Positions 28,448-38,034 are shown, numbered from the stretch's first letter. The stretch: 64,000 nt of DNA from Pseudomonas sp. SID14000 (GCF_002165135.1 NZ_NFZQ01000005.1:1-64000), one strand, 5' to 3'. Notes: generated by a model from the letters alone, not told the origin. A program made the numbers and translations.

Positions 28448-31400
28448 ATGCTCGATGAACGCCTTGCCCACAGGCCCATCGATTACGACCAGTCGGTCGA
28501 CGAGGGCTGGCTGAACCGGTGCGACATCAGCGCGCTGGGCCAGGAAGGCGAGCTCAGCTACTTCCGCCTGAGCGACCCTGCCACCCGCCAGGCCTGGATC
28601 GCCGTGCGCGCCCCGCGCGAGGCCCCCGCCGCCTGTCAGCGCCTGGAACGTGACTACCGCCTGCAACTGGACCCACAGTGGGCAGTGATCCCCTCGGCGT
28701 TCGTGCGTTCGGCCGAAGGCCCGCTGCTGGTGTACCCGACCGGTCGCTCCATCGCCGACCTGATCGCTGAGGGCCCGACGGCCCTGGCTCCGTTTCTCGA
28801 GATCGCGGTGAACGCGGCCAATGCCTTGGCCCTGGCCCACGAACGCAATGTGCTGCACGGCGCACTACAGCCCGAACATGTGTGCCTGCACGCCAACCAG
28901 CAGGTACGGCTGAGCTGCTTTCGCGCCGACCCGCCGGAGTTGATCAGCAAACAGGGCTCCCCACTCGGCAACTGGGCGTACCTGGCACCGGAACAGATCT
29001 GCCCGCACGGTAGCAGCAGCGACCGACGCACCGACATCTATGCCCTGGGCGCAATCCTCTACCAGCTACTGCTGGGCGAACTGCCTCTGACGGGGCGCGA
29101 CACCCAGCACTGGCGCCAGCTGCATGCCGGCGTGCAGCCGCGAGCAGCCTGCGAAGTGGACAACAATGTGCCGCCCCCCCTCAGCCGGATCCTGGCCAAG
29201 GCCTTGTCCAAAGAACCGGACGCCCGCTACCAGAGTGCCCGGGCCCTGGCGGTAGACCTGGCCCACTGCCAGCGGCAGTGGGCCGCCAGCAAGACCATGG
29301 AGGCCTTCGAACCAGGCTGTGCCGACCCGGTCACGCCCAGCCGCGCACGCTTGTATGGCCGCTGCGCCGAACAGAAGGCCATCGCCCTGCTGCTCAAGAC
29401 CCTGCGCCGCGACAGCAAGCCACATGCCCTGTTCATCAACGGCGCCGCCGGCATGGGCAAGTCAAGCCTGGTCGAGGCTGCGCTCAAGGCCAACGCCGAG
29501 GGTTACTGGGCGGTCGGCAAGTGCAGCAGTATGGCCCAGGCCGTGCCCTACGCACCCTGGGTCGAAATTCTCGGCGCGCTGACCACCCAGTTGCTGGCCA
29601 AGAACAGCCAGGACCTCGACACCCTGCGCCGCGAGATCCTGCGCCGCATCAAAGGCCATGGCCGGCTGCTCGGCAAGCTGGCGCCAGACCTGCACCTGAT
29701 CCTCGGCCCCCTCCCCGATCTGCCGGCCAAGCCCACGCGCCTGGCACTGCAGAAGGAACTGCGGTCGATCGTCGAATTCTTGCAGGTGTTCAGCCGCCCC
29801 GGCCAGCCGCTGGTGCTGTTCTTCGATGACCTGCAGTGGGCCGACGACGCCAGCCAGCAACTACTGGCGCTACTGCTGGCTCACGCACCCGGCAACCTGC
29901 TGCTGATCTTCGCCCGGCGCAATGATGCGCCCGCCAGCAGTACACCCCTTGCCCTGCCCCCAGCAGTGCGCAGCACCACGCTGAACCTGCACCCCCTGGA
30001 CGTGGGCGCGGTGACCGAGCTGATCGGCGAGCGCTACCACGTCGGCCCCGAGGACGCATTTCAGGTGGCCGAACTGGTGCACGGCAAGACGGCGGGCAAC
30101 CCGTTTTTCATCAATCAGATCCTCCGGGCCATGGTGGAGGACCAGCTGTTCACCTTCGACACCCAGGCCATGCGCTGGTCATGGTGCCTGCAGGCCGTGG
30201 CCCGCCATCGCTATTCCGACAATGTCGCCGACCTGCTGATCCACCGCCTGGCGCGCCTGCCGGCACCGCAGCGCGACCTGCTGCGGGTGGCTGGCGCTGC
30301 GGGCAGCCGTTGCGATGAACGACTGCTTCACCAAGTCCTCGCCAAAGTGCCCGGCGAACCGTTGAAAGCCTTGATTGGCGCGGGTTTCCTGCAAACTGGC
30401 CAGAACGGCCTGGGCTTCGCCCATGAGCGGGTGATGGAGGCCGCGTACGCTCTCACGCCCGAGCGCGAGCGTGCCCCGCTGCATGCACATATTGCCCTGG
30501 CCATGCGCCACGCCTGGCAAGATGACTTGCACGAGCTGCTGTTCGAGCTCGCCAACCAGCTGCAACGCGCCAGCCCATGCGGGTTTGCAGCGGATGACTG
30601 CGAAGCGTTCCTGCAGCTTTTACGCGAAGCAGCATCACGCGCACGCGACGACGGCGCCTTCGAGCAGGCCGCTGGCTACCTGCATACGGCCGAGCAGTTG
30701 CTGCACCACGGCGCCACGTTGGAAAGCCGCGCTACGCATGGCTTTGCCATCGCCTGCATGGCGACGGAGTGCGACATGCAACTGTCGCGAATGATCGCGG
30801 CCGAGGCCCGCCTCACTGAATGCCGCCAGCGCGCACGCTCGGCGCTGGACCAGGCGCGGGTGTGCCGGCTGCAGGCTCTGCTGTACACCTTGCGCGGCGA
30901 CTATCAGGCGGCCATCGACAGCGCCCTCTCCGGCCTGGACTTGCTGGGTACAAGCCCGGTGCGGGGGGGCGACTGGCAACAGATCGAAGCCAGTCATGCC
31001 CGGGTACAGGCTCTGGTCGAACAGAAAGGCCGGCACTGCCTGGAGTCGCTGCCGTGCACCGATTCGGAGGAAGTGACAGTTGCGATCAGCCTGCTGGCCA
31101 CCCTGTCGTCATCGTTTTTCGTAAAGGACGACATCTGCTTCCTGCACCTGGCCAAACTCATGGAGCTGTCGCTGCTGCACGGCGTTGCCCCGGGCAGCAC
31201 CTATGGCATGGCCTGGTACGGGGTGATGATTGCCGAGCATTTCGGCGCCTACCATGACGGCCATGCCTGTTGCCTGGCCGCGCTCAAGCTGATCGAGCGA
31301 CACGGTTTCGAGGCCGACCTGACCAGCGCGCTACTGGCCCTGGACCAGGTCAGCGCCTGGACCTCGCCCATGGAGTTCGCCCGCCGCACCGCGCTGGACG

Positions 31401-33496
31401 CGGTCGACTCGGTGCGCCTGAGCGGCGACCTGGCGATGAGCTGCTATGCCTGCAACCACCTGGTTTCCGACTCGCTGTTCATGGGCCGCTGCCTGCCGGA
31501 CGTGGTCGAGGAAGTGGCGCAAGGCCTGGCCACCGTACGCCGCCATGGCTACCGCGATATCGAGCAGATCCTGCAGGCCCAGCAAGCATTCATCGCCAAC
31601 TTGAGCGGCACGCCCTGCCCGGCCGCGGGCGCAGCCTCGAAATCGCCCACCACACGGTTCTTCCAGTACCTGCTGGCCGGCATGAGCGCCTTCTACCTGG
31701 GCAATATCCCGCAGGCCATGCGCAACCTGGCACTGGCCGGAGACAACACCTGGGCGGCACCGGCGCACATCAACCTGGCCGACTATCACCTGTTCCGCGG
31801 CCTGGCCCTGGGCAGCCCCGAGGCCGCTGGCAGCCTGGCCGACAAGCTGCGCGAGCTGCAGGCCCTGCGCGAGCGCTTCGACCGCTGGGCCAGCTTCAAC
31901 CCGGCCACCTTCCGCAACAAGCTGTTGCTGATCGAAGGCGTGATCGCCAAGCTCGAAGGCGACGGCCTGGCCGCCATCCGCTGCTTCGACCAGGCACAGA
32001 TCGCCGCCACCGCCGCCGGTTTCATCCACGAGCAGGCGCTGGCCCACGAACAGCTGGCCGAGGTGTGCATCCCCAGCGGCCTGATCTCCGGCGCCAACCT
32101 GCACCTGCGTATTGCCCGTGACTGTTTCCATATCTGGGGCGCGACCGGCAAGGTGCACCAGCTGGAGGCTTTGCACCCGTTCCTGCGCACCCAGCCGATC
32201 CAGGAAACCTACCGCGCCACCCACCAGGCCAAGCTCGACCTGGAAGTCGGCATCGAAGCAGCACGGGCACTGTCCGAGGAAGTGCTGCTCGAAGGCCTGA
32301 TCGAAACCCTGATGGGCCACCTGACCCAGCACTCCGGCGCCGACCACGGTGCGCTGCTGATCGTCAGCGGTGCCGAATTCCAGATGGCTGCCCTCGCCTA
32401 CATCGACGATGCCGGGCTGCACGTGAATATGGACGACTGCCAGAAGTTCATGACCCAGGCGCCGCTGTCGATCATCAACGCCACCATGCGCACCAAGAAG
32501 CCGCTGGTGCTCAATGATGCCCAGCGCGATTGCCCCGAGGCCTTCCGCGAGCAGCTGCAGGCGCGCAACGCCCGTTCGGTGCTATGCCTGCCGCTGGTGA
32601 TCCAGGGCGTGCTGATCGGCCTGGTGTACCTGGAAAACCGCCTGGTGCCGAACCTGTTCGGTGGCCAGCGCCTAGCCATGCTGGAAATTCTCGCCTCGCA
32701 GGCGGCAGTGTCGCTGCAGACTGCCAAGTTCTACACGCGCCTGGCCGAAGACAACCAGACCCGCGCCCAGATGGAGGCCGAGTTGCGCCGCTCCCGCGCG
32801 GAATTGGCGCGCACCGCACACCTGCAGGTGATGAACGAGCTGTCGGCGTCCATCGCCCATGAGATCAGCCAGCCGCTGCTGGGCATCGCTTCCAACGCCG
32901 CTGCCAGCCTGCGCTGGCTGAAGCGTGCCAAGCCCGACCTGGAAGAGGCGATTGCTGGCCTGGAAGACATCCGCAACGACAGCGAACGGGCCGCCAACAT
33001 CGTGCGTGCGCTGCGCTCACTGGCCAAGCAGTCACCAATGCAACTCAAGGCGGTGAAGCTGGACGAACTGATCCGCGAAGTGGTGCGCCTGACCTCGGCC
33101 GATGCCGCCAAGGGCACGGTGGACGTGCAGACGCGGTTGCAGGCAGGGGTGAGCGTGATGGCCGACCCGGTGCAGTTGCAGCAGTTGGTGTTCAACCTGA
33201 TTACCAATGGCCTGGAGGCGCTGGCGGGGTATCGCAGCGATGGGGTGCTGCGCATTGCGTTGGCGGTGGTCGGGGATGATGTGGAGGTCTGCGTGGACGA
33301 CAACGGGCCGGGGATAGCTGCGGATGAGCGTGAGCGGGTGTTCGATGCGTTTCATACCACCAAGATCGGCGGCATGGGGATGGGTTTGGCAATCTGCAGC
33401 TCGGTGGTGCAGGCCCATGGTGGGGAGTTGCAGGCGCTGGTGTCGGAGCTGGGCGGGTGCCGGATTCGCTTTACGCTGCCTGTGAATCCTTCCTAA
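28448..33496 (+). CDS. Hybrid sensor: (pseudo)Ser/Thr kinase - ATPase - GAF - histidine kinase
   Basis: A 1682-residue cytosolic sensor. Residues about 40-275 show a Ser/Thr kinase fold (APE motif YLAPEQICPHG, then DIYALGAILYQLLLGE), but HRD is replaced by HGA in VLHGALQPEHV and no DFG is visible. An AAA/STAND-type ATPase follows, with Walker A NGAAGMGKSSLVEAAL (about 335) and Walker B LVLFFDDLQWADDAS (about 460). A long helical TPR-like region reaches to about 1240, then a GAF domain (about 1290-1430), HisKA with SIAHEISQPLLG, and HATPase with NLITNGLEA, DDNGPGI and GMGMGLAI. It should autophosphorylate on the HisKA His and signal to the divergent regulator. No membrane segment is seen. Confidence 0.9.
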   Translation: MLDERLAHRPIDYDQSVDEGWLNRCDISALGQEGELSYFRLSDPATRQAWIAVRAPREAPAACQRLERDYRLQLDPQWAVIPSAFVRSAEGPLLVYPTGRSIADLIAEGPTALAPFLEIAVNAANALALAHERNVLHGALQPEHVCLHANQQVRLSCFRADPPELISKQGSPLGNWAYLAPEQICPHGSSSDRRTDIYALGAILYQLLLGELPLTGRDTQHWRQLHAGVQPRAACEVDNNVPPPLSRILAKALSKEPDARYQSARALAVDLAHCQRQWAASKTMEAFEPGCADPVTPSRARLYGRCAEQKAIALLLKTLRRDSKPHALFINGAAGMGKSSLVEAALKANAEGYWAVGKCSSMAQAVPYAPWVEILGALTTQLLAKNSQDLDTLRREILRRIKGHGRLLGKLAPDLHLILGPLPDLPAKPTRLALQKELRSIVEFLQVFSRPGQPLVLFFDDLQWADDASQQLLALLLAHAPGNLLLIFARRNDAPASSTPLALPPAVRSTTLNLHPLDVGAVTELIGERYHVGPEDAFQVAELVHGKTAGNPFFINQILRAMVEDQLFTFDTQAMRWSWCLQAVARHRYSDNVADLLIHRLARLPAPQRDLLRVAGAAGSRCDERLLHQVLAKVPGEPLKALIGAGFLQTGQNGLGFAHERVMEAAYALTPERERAPLHAHIALAMRHAWQDDLHELLFELANQLQRASPCGFAADDCEAFLQLLREAASRARDDGAFEQAAGYLHTAEQLLHHGATLESRATHGFAIACMATECDMQLSRMIAAEARLTECRQRARSALDQARVCRLQALLYTLRGDYQAAIDSALSGLDLLGTSPVRGGDWQQIEASHARVQALVEQKGRHCLESLPCTDSEEVTVAISLLATLSSSFFVKDDICFLHLAKLMELSLLHGVAPGSTYGMAWYGVMIAEHFGAYHDGHACCLAALKLIERHGFEADLTSALLALDQVSAWTSPMEFARRTALDAVDSVRLSGDLAMSCYACNHLVSDSLFMGRCLPDVVEEVAQGLATVRRHGYRDIEQILQAQQAFIANLSGTPCPAAGAASKSPTTRFFQYLLAGMSAFYLGNIPQAMRNLALAGDNTWAAPAHINLADYHLFRGLALGSPEAAGSLADKLRELQALRERFDRWASFNPATFRNKLLLIEGVIAKLEGDGLAAIRCFDQAQIAATAAGFIHEQALAHEQLAEVCIPSGLISGANLHLRIARDCFHIWGATGKVHQLEALHPFLRTQPIQETYRATHQAKLDLEVGIEAARALSEEVLLEGLIETLMGHLTQHSGADHGALLIVSGAEFQMAALAYIDDAGLHVNMDDCQKFMTQAPLSIINATMRTKKPLVLNDAQRDCPEAFREQLQARNARSVLCLPLVIQGVLIGLVYLENRLVPNLFGGQRLAMLEILASQAAVSLQTAKFYTRLAEDNQTRAQMEAELRRSRAELARTAHLQVMNELSASIAHEISQPLLGIASNAAASLRWLKRAKPDLEEAIAGLEDIRNDSERAANIVRALRSLAKQSPMQLKAVKLDELIREVVRLTSADAAKGTVDVQTRLQAGVSVMADPVQLQQLVFNLITNGLEALAGYRSDGVLRIALAVVGDDVEVCVDDNGPGIAADERERVFDAFHTTKIGGMGMGLAICSSVVQAHGGELQALVSELGGCRIRFTLPVNPS

Positions 33497-33497
33497 G

Positions 33498-33545
33498 CCT
33501 GTACCGGCCCTTTCGCGGGTGAACCCGCGAAGAGGCCGGTACAGG
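33498..33545. repeat. Compact REP palindrome
   Basis: cctgtaccggccctttcgcg / cgcgaagaggccggtacagg forms one near-perfect hairpin of about 48 bp lacking the usual ctcccacagg half. It lies between the convergent sensor and YcaC-like genes and probably acts as their transcript end. Confidence 0.85.
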
Positions 33546-33551
33546 TTCACA

Positions 33552-34178
33552 TCAACGGGCGCTCAAGGCCGCATAGCTGTTCATCAGGTTGCGGTAGTTG
33601 GGAATCCGCTGCGACAACAGGTTACCCAGCCCTTCGATGTCGTTGCGCCAGTCGCGATGCAGCTCACAGGCCACCGAGAACCAGTTCATCATCTGTGCAC
33701 CCGCCTGGGTCATGCGCACCCAGGCCGCCTGTTGCACGGTTTCGTTGAAGGTGCCAGAAGCATCGGTCACCACGAACACTTCAAAACCTTCTGCCAGCGC
33801 CGACAGGGTCGGGAACGCTACGCACACATCGGTCACCACGCCGGCGATAATCAGCTGCTTGCGGCCAGTAGCCTTGATCGCCTTGACGAAGTCTTCATTG
33901 TCCCAGGCGTTGATCTGGCCGGGGCGGGCAATGTACGGCGCATCCGGGAACATCTCTTTCAGCTCGGGCACCAGCGGGCCGTTCGGGCCTTGCTCGAAGC
34001 TGGTAGTGAGAATGGTCGGCAAGCCGAAGAACTTGGCCAGGTCGCCCAGGGCCAGCACGTTGTTCTTGAACTCGTTGGGCGAGAAGTCCTGCACCAGCGA
34101 GATCAGGCCGGTCTGGTGGTCGACCAGAAGCACCACGGCATCGTCTTTGTTCAGGCGCTTGTAATCGGGTTGGCTCAT
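33552..34178 (-). CDS. YcaC-family isochorismatase-like hydrolase (copy 1)
   Basis: A 208-residue cysteine hydrolase of the isochorismatase superfamily: Asp in VVLLVDHQTGLISLV (about residue 20), Arg in IARPGQINAWDNEDF, nucleophilic Cys in AGVVTDVCVAFPTLSA (about 119), and CELHRDWRNDIEGL near the C-terminus. Close relatives are octameric YcaC proteins with unknown substrate, often stress-induced. A paralogue lies at 39684-40313. The start follows an SD (aaggagt) at the correct distance; 46 upstream in-frame codons are not conserved. It is downstream of the AraC-type gene on the same strand. Confidence 0.88.
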   Translation of the reverse strand: MSQPDYKRLNKDDAVVLLVDHQTGLISLVQDFSPNEFKNNVLALGDLAKFFGLPTILTTSFEQGPNGPLVPELKEMFPDAPYIARPGQINAWDNEDFVKAIKATGRKQLIIAGVVTDVCVAFPTLSALAEGFEVFVVTDASGTFNETVQQAAWVRMTQAGAQMMNWFSVACELHRDWRNDIEGLGNLLSQRIPNYRNLMNSYAALSAR

Positions 34179-34251
34179 CGGGGTGACTCCTTGGGTTGGG
34201 AAAACGGGCCGGCACTGTCTACAAGGGGCTATACCGGCGGATAGGGTCGGC

Positions 34252-34614
34252 TTAAGGGTGGACCTGCGCCTGACGCCAGGCCTTGGGCGGCTGGCCGACC
34301 AGGCGGCTGAAGGCACGGGTGAAATGGGCCTGATCGCAGAAGCCGCATTCCAGGCTCACGTGGGTGATTGGCGCCTCGGTGGCAAGCAGGCGCTTGGCCT
34401 TTTCCATGCGCGCCAACAGGCGCCAGGCCTGGGGCGATAGGCCAGTGTTGACCTTGAACGCACGGGAGAAGTGGCTGCGGGTGAGGTTGCATACCCCGGC
34501 GATTTCGATGATCGACAACGGGCTGTGCAGCATCAGTTCCTTGGCCCGGCGCAACCGCGCAGGCGTCAGTGCGCCGGGGGTTTGCTGCGGCGCTTGGGGC
34601 TTCCCGGGGTGCAT
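34252..34614 (-). CDS. Small AraC-type DNA-binding regulator
   Basis: A 120-residue protein that is essentially only the AraC/XylS DNA-binding domain: first helix-turn-helix PLSIIEIAGVCNLTRSHFSR, linker helix, and second motif APITHVSLECGFCDQAHFTR ending in GQPPKAWR. No ligand-binding domain is present. A strong SD (aggagag) 6 nt before MHPGKPQ decides the start over an ATG 14 codons upstream. It lies 73 bp before the YcaC-like gene on the same strand and is divergent from the GlxA-type regulator; control of one of these is likely. Confidence 0.85.
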   Translation of the reverse strand: MHPGKPQAPQQTPGALTPARLRRAKELMLHSPLSIIEIAGVCNLTRSHFSRAFKVNTGLSPQAWRLLARMEKAKRLLATEAPITHVSLECGFCDQAHFTRAFSRLVGQPPKAWRQAQVHP

Positions 34615-34794
34615 GGCGACTCTCCTGTTCAATGCAGAAAGTCTCGCCCCCGGCACATGACAAAGTCCTGAGCCAGACCTGAATAGTTGTTAATTGTGCA
34701 CTGCTGGCCCTGGCCGTTTTGCCGATACCTTAAGATGCGTTTCGTATTCAGCTTCAGGCCGCTAGTGGCGGCCGGCATTCAAGGCAAAAGAGCC

Positions 34795-35769
34795 ATGCAG
34801 GAAAAACCCGCCCACCGTACCGTAGCCATGGTGCTGTTCAATGATGTGTTGTTGCTGGACGTGACCGGGCCCATGGACGCGTTTGCCATTGCTAACCGCT
34901 TCCTTCCTGCCGAGCGAAAGTACCGGCTGCTGACCCTGGCCGAAGGGCAGGCAGCGGTGCGCGGCTCTTGCGGATTGAAAGTGGTGGCTGACCTGCGCCT
35001 GGAGGACTTGCCGGAGGCCGTCGACCTGTTGCTGGTGCCAGGCGGCCCGGGGGCCTATGACATCGCCCTGCCAGGCATCGAGCGTTGGCTGCCCCAGGCT
35101 GTGCGCCGGGCCAAACGCTTTGGCGCAATCTGCACCGGGGTATTCCTGCTGGGCCGGGCCGGGTTGCTGGACGGCTATCGCTGCACCACCCACTGGAACT
35201 ACGTGGAGCGTCTGGCACAGGCGTTCCCCGAGGCCAAGGTCGAGACCGAGCAGATCTACGTGATCGACCGTTGCCTGATTACCTCGGGCGGCATCACCGC
35301 TGGCATCGACCTGGCCCTGGCGGTAGTAGCCGAGGACCACGGCAAGGCGCTGGCCCTGGAAGTGGCCAAGGTGCTGCTGGTCGCCCGCCATCGCCAGGGC
35401 GGGCAGGCACCTTACGGGCCACTGCTGGCGGCTGTACCGCGGGATGATTCGCCGATTGCCCGGGTGCAGGCGTATATCGTCGACCATATCGAGCAAGCCT
35501 TCACCGTGCAGAAAATGGCCGACCTGGTGGCCATGAGCGGGCGCAACTTCGCCCGCACCTTTCAGCGCGAGGTGGGCATCACGCCGCTGCAGTACTTGCA
35601 GAACGCACGCATTGACCGGGCGCGCAAGCTGCTGGAAGGCAGCGACCTGCCGTTGAAGGTGGTGGCGGCGCAGTGCGGGTTTGGCAGTGACCGGCACATG
35701 AGAAAGGTGTTCTGCGAGCGGATTGGCATGACGCCGACGCAGTATCGGGCGCAGTTTGGTGGCAGTTGA
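34795..35769 (+). CDS. GlxA-family transcriptional regulator (DJ-1/PfpI + AraC)
   Basis: A 324-residue regulator. The N-terminal DJ-1/PfpI domain (VAMVLFNDVLLLDVTGPMDAF, LLVPGGPGAYD, GAICTGVFLLGRAGLLDG, RCLITSGGITAGIDLAL) has a Cys in GAICTG at the elbow but is usually non-enzymatic. The C-terminal AraC domain holds FTVQKMADLVAMSGRNFART and VVAAQCGFGSDRHMRK. Members regulate catabolic and stress genes. The start MQEKPAHRT lies downstream of a long in-frame leader and is chosen by conservation. It precedes a compact REP and the CPA2 antiporter gene. Confidence 0.87.
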   Translation: MQEKPAHRTVAMVLFNDVLLLDVTGPMDAFAIANRFLPAERKYRLLTLAEGQAAVRGSCGLKVVADLRLEDLPEAVDLLLVPGGPGAYDIALPGIERWLPQAVRRAKRFGAICTGVFLLGRAGLLDGYRCTTHWNYVERLAQAFPEAKVETEQIYVIDRCLITSGGITAGIDLALAVVAEDHGKALALEVAKVLLVARHRQGGQAPYGPLLAAVPRDDSPIARVQAYIVDHIEQAFTVQKMADLVAMSGRNFARTFQREVGITPLQYLQNARIDRARKLLEGSDLPLKVVAAQCGFGSDRHMRKVFCERIGMTPTQYRAQFGGS

Positions 35770-35782
35770 GTATGCAGATTTC

Positions 35783-35828
35783 CTGTGCTGGCCTCTTCGC
35801 GGGTGAACCCGCGAAGAGGCCAGCACGA
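35783..35828. repeat. Compact REP palindrome
   Basis: gtgctggcctcttcgcgggt / acccgcgaagaggccagcac is a near-perfect single hairpin, the same short form as at 33498, between glxA-like and antiporter genes. Confidence 0.85.
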
Positions 35829-35950
35829 CTGTCACCTGATTCAGGACAATGTGTCTTCCTCACAGAAGATTGTCTGGCCCTCCCACATTCCCCAGAATTG
35901 CCCGCCAAACTGATCTGACGCTGCCCCGGCAGCTCATGGAGTACGAGCCC

Positions 35951-37738
35951 ATGCCACACGAAGGCAGCCTTCTGCAAACCGCGGTGATCTTCCTGCTCGC
36001 TGCTGTCCTCGCCGTCCCCCTGGCCAAGCGCCTGCAACTGGGGGCCGTGCTCGGCTACCTGCTTGCTGGCGTAATCATTGGCCCGCAGGCACTGGGCCTG
36101 ATCCGCGACACCGAAAGCGTGGCGCACATTTCCGAGCTGGGCGTGGTCCTGCTGCTGTTCATCATTGGCCTGGAGCTGTCGCCCAAGCGCTTGTGGCTGA
36201 TGCGCAAGTCCGTGTTCGGCGTCGGCACCGCCCAGGTTTTGCTGACCGGCGCGGTGATCGGTGCCATCGCCCTGTTCGGCTTCGGCCAGTCGTTGCCGGC
36301 GGCCGTCGTGCTCGGCCTCGGCCTGGCGCTGTCGTCCACCGCCCTCGGCCTGCAGAGCCTGGCCGAAAGCAAGCAGCTCAACGCGCCCCATGGCCGTCTG
36401 GCGTTCGCCATCCTGTTGTTCCAGGACATCGCCGCAATTCCGCTGATCGCCCTGGTTCCGCTACTGGCCGCCAGCGGCCCGGACACCAGCCACGGCGACA
36501 GCCTGCAACACGGCCTGAAGGTGTTCGCCAGCATCGCCGTGGTCATCGTCGGTGGCCGCTACCTGCTGCGCCCGGTGTTCCGCACCGTGGCCCGCACCGG
36601 CTTGCCGGAAGTGTCCACCGCCACCGCACTGCTGGTGGTGATTGGCACCGCCTGGTTGATGGAAGAAGCCGGTATATCCATGGCCCTGGGTGCGTTCCTC
36701 GCCGGCCTGCTGCTGGCCGACTCGGAATACCGCCACGAACTGGAATCGCAGATCGAACCGTTCAAGGGCCTGCTGCTGGGGCTGTTCTTCATCAGCGTCG
36801 GCATGGGCGCCAACCTGCGCCTGCTGCTGGAAATGCCTTTGGTGCTGCTGGGCCTGACCCTGCTGCTGGTGGCCGTGAAGCTGGTACTGCTGATCGGCGT
36901 CGGGCGCCTGGCCGGTGGCTTGAACAGCGCCAGCGCACTGCGCCTGGGCATGGTGCTGGCGGCCGGTGGCGAATTCGCCTTCGTGGTGTTCAAGCTGGGC
37001 AAGGGCCAGGGCCTGTTCGACACCCAGACCTACGACCTGCTGCTGATGACCATCACCCTGTCGATGGCCATTACCCCGCTGCTGATGATTGGCTGCGCCC
37101 ACGCCCTCAAGCGCCCGCAACCGGCGCGTGAAGTGCCGGAGCATTACAAGCAGATCCAGACTGACACGCCACGGGTGGTGATCGTCGGCATGGGCCGCAT
37201 GGGCCAGATCGTCGCGCGCATCCTGCGGGCACAGAAGATTCCGTTCATTGCCCTGGAAACCTCGGTGGACACCATCGAGATGACCCGTATGTTCGAACAG
37301 GTCCCCGTGTTCTACGGCGACCCGCTGCGCCCGGAAGTGCTGCATGCGGCCAAGGTGGGCGAGGCGGAATACTTCATCATTACCATCGATGACCCGGAAG
37401 CTGCCATTCACACCGCGGAACGGGTGAAACGCCTGTACCCACACCTGAAAGTGCTGGCCCGCGCACGTAACCGCCAGCATGTGCACAAGTTGGCGGATGT
37501 CGGCGCCGAGCCGATTCGCGAGACGTTCTACTCCAGCCTGGAGATGACCCGCCGGGCATTGGTGGGGTTGGGGTTGAGCGACGCGCAGGCGGCGGACCGG
37601 ATTGCACGGTTTACCCAGCATGACGAAGAGGTGCTGGTCGCCCAGGGGCAGGTGCGTGATGACCGGGCCAAGGTGATGCAGACGGCCAAGGAGGCCCGGG
37701 CGGAGTTGGAGCGGTTGTTTGATTCGGATGCGGATTGA
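35951..37738 (+). CDS. CPA2 monovalent cation:proton antiporter (KefB/C-like) with RCK domain
   Basis: A 595-residue transporter. The first 385 residues are a Na+/H+ exchanger domain of about 12 membrane segments (LQLGAVLGYLLAGVIIGPQALGLI, GLELSPKRLW, LGLALSSTALGLQ, FQDIAAIPLIAL). The rest is a TrkA-N/RCK domain with a Rossmann motif VVIVGMGRMGQIVARIL. Kef-type systems release K+ in exchange for H+ during electrophile stress under glutathione/NAD control. The start at 35951 has GGAG 9 nt upstream, better than the in-frame ATG 15 nt earlier. Stands alone, flanked by REPs. Kef-type glutathione gating is not proven by sequence. Confidence 0.9.
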   Translation: MPHEGSLLQTAVIFLLAAVLAVPLAKRLQLGAVLGYLLAGVIIGPQALGLIRDTESVAHISELGVVLLLFIIGLELSPKRLWLMRKSVFGVGTAQVLLTGAVIGAIALFGFGQSLPAAVVLGLGLALSSTALGLQSLAESKQLNAPHGRLAFAILLFQDIAAIPLIALVPLLAASGPDTSHGDSLQHGLKVFASIAVVIVGGRYLLRPVFRTVARTGLPEVSTATALLVVIGTAWLMEEAGISMALGAFLAGLLLADSEYRHELESQIEPFKGLLLGLFFISVGMGANLRLLLEMPLVLLGLTLLLVAVKLVLLIGVGRLAGGLNSASALRLGMVLAAGGEFAFVVFKLGKGQGLFDTQTYDLLLMTITLSMAITPLLMIGCAHALKRPQPAREVPEHYKQIQTDTPRVVIVGMGRMGQIVARILRAQKIPFIALETSVDTIEMTRMFEQVPVFYGDPLRPEVLHAAKVGEAEYFIITIDDPEAAIHTAERVKRLYPHLKVLARARNRQHVHKLADVGAEPIRETFYSSLEMTRRALVGLGLSDAQAADRIARFTQHDEEVLVAQGQVRDDRAKVMQTAKEARAELERLFDSDAD

Positions 37739-37775
37739 GGGTTTCAAGCGCATGGCTGTAGAGATGTAGCGGCCT

Positions 37776-38034
37776 TGAGATCGAGCGCCGCCCGCGCGGC
37801 GCTTCGCGGGACAAGCCCGCTCCCACATTTGTTTCGGGCCAATTATTCCTGTGCCAGGTGGGTTGCAGCCTTGGTGTATGGCTGAAGATGAATGAAGAGC
37901 AATTGCGCCCCCTTCGATATCGAATGGAACAAACAAGGCGGACAGAGGTGACTTCACAGGAGTGACTGGCCCGAAACAGATGTGGGAGCGGGCTTGTCCC
38001 GCGAAGCGCCGCGCGGGCGGCGCTCGGTCTCATA
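37776..38034. repeat. Second composite REP element with long inverted arms
   Basis: Same plan as 10574-10830. Arms of about 62 nt begin gatcgagcgccgcccgcgcg and run through a REP core into tttcgggcca, matched by tggcccgaaac... on the right with two mismatches that are G.U-compatible. The about 130-bp core shares cctgtg...gttgcagccttggtg and a right-hand aggc-gaca block with the first element. It fills the start of the 719-bp gap after the antiporter gene. Confidence 0.8.

Noticed and set aside
34179..34251. Third copy of the shared ycaC promoter upstream of YcaC copy 1
   Set aside because: Only ggcgg and gatag fragments match; the palindrome and -10 region are absent.
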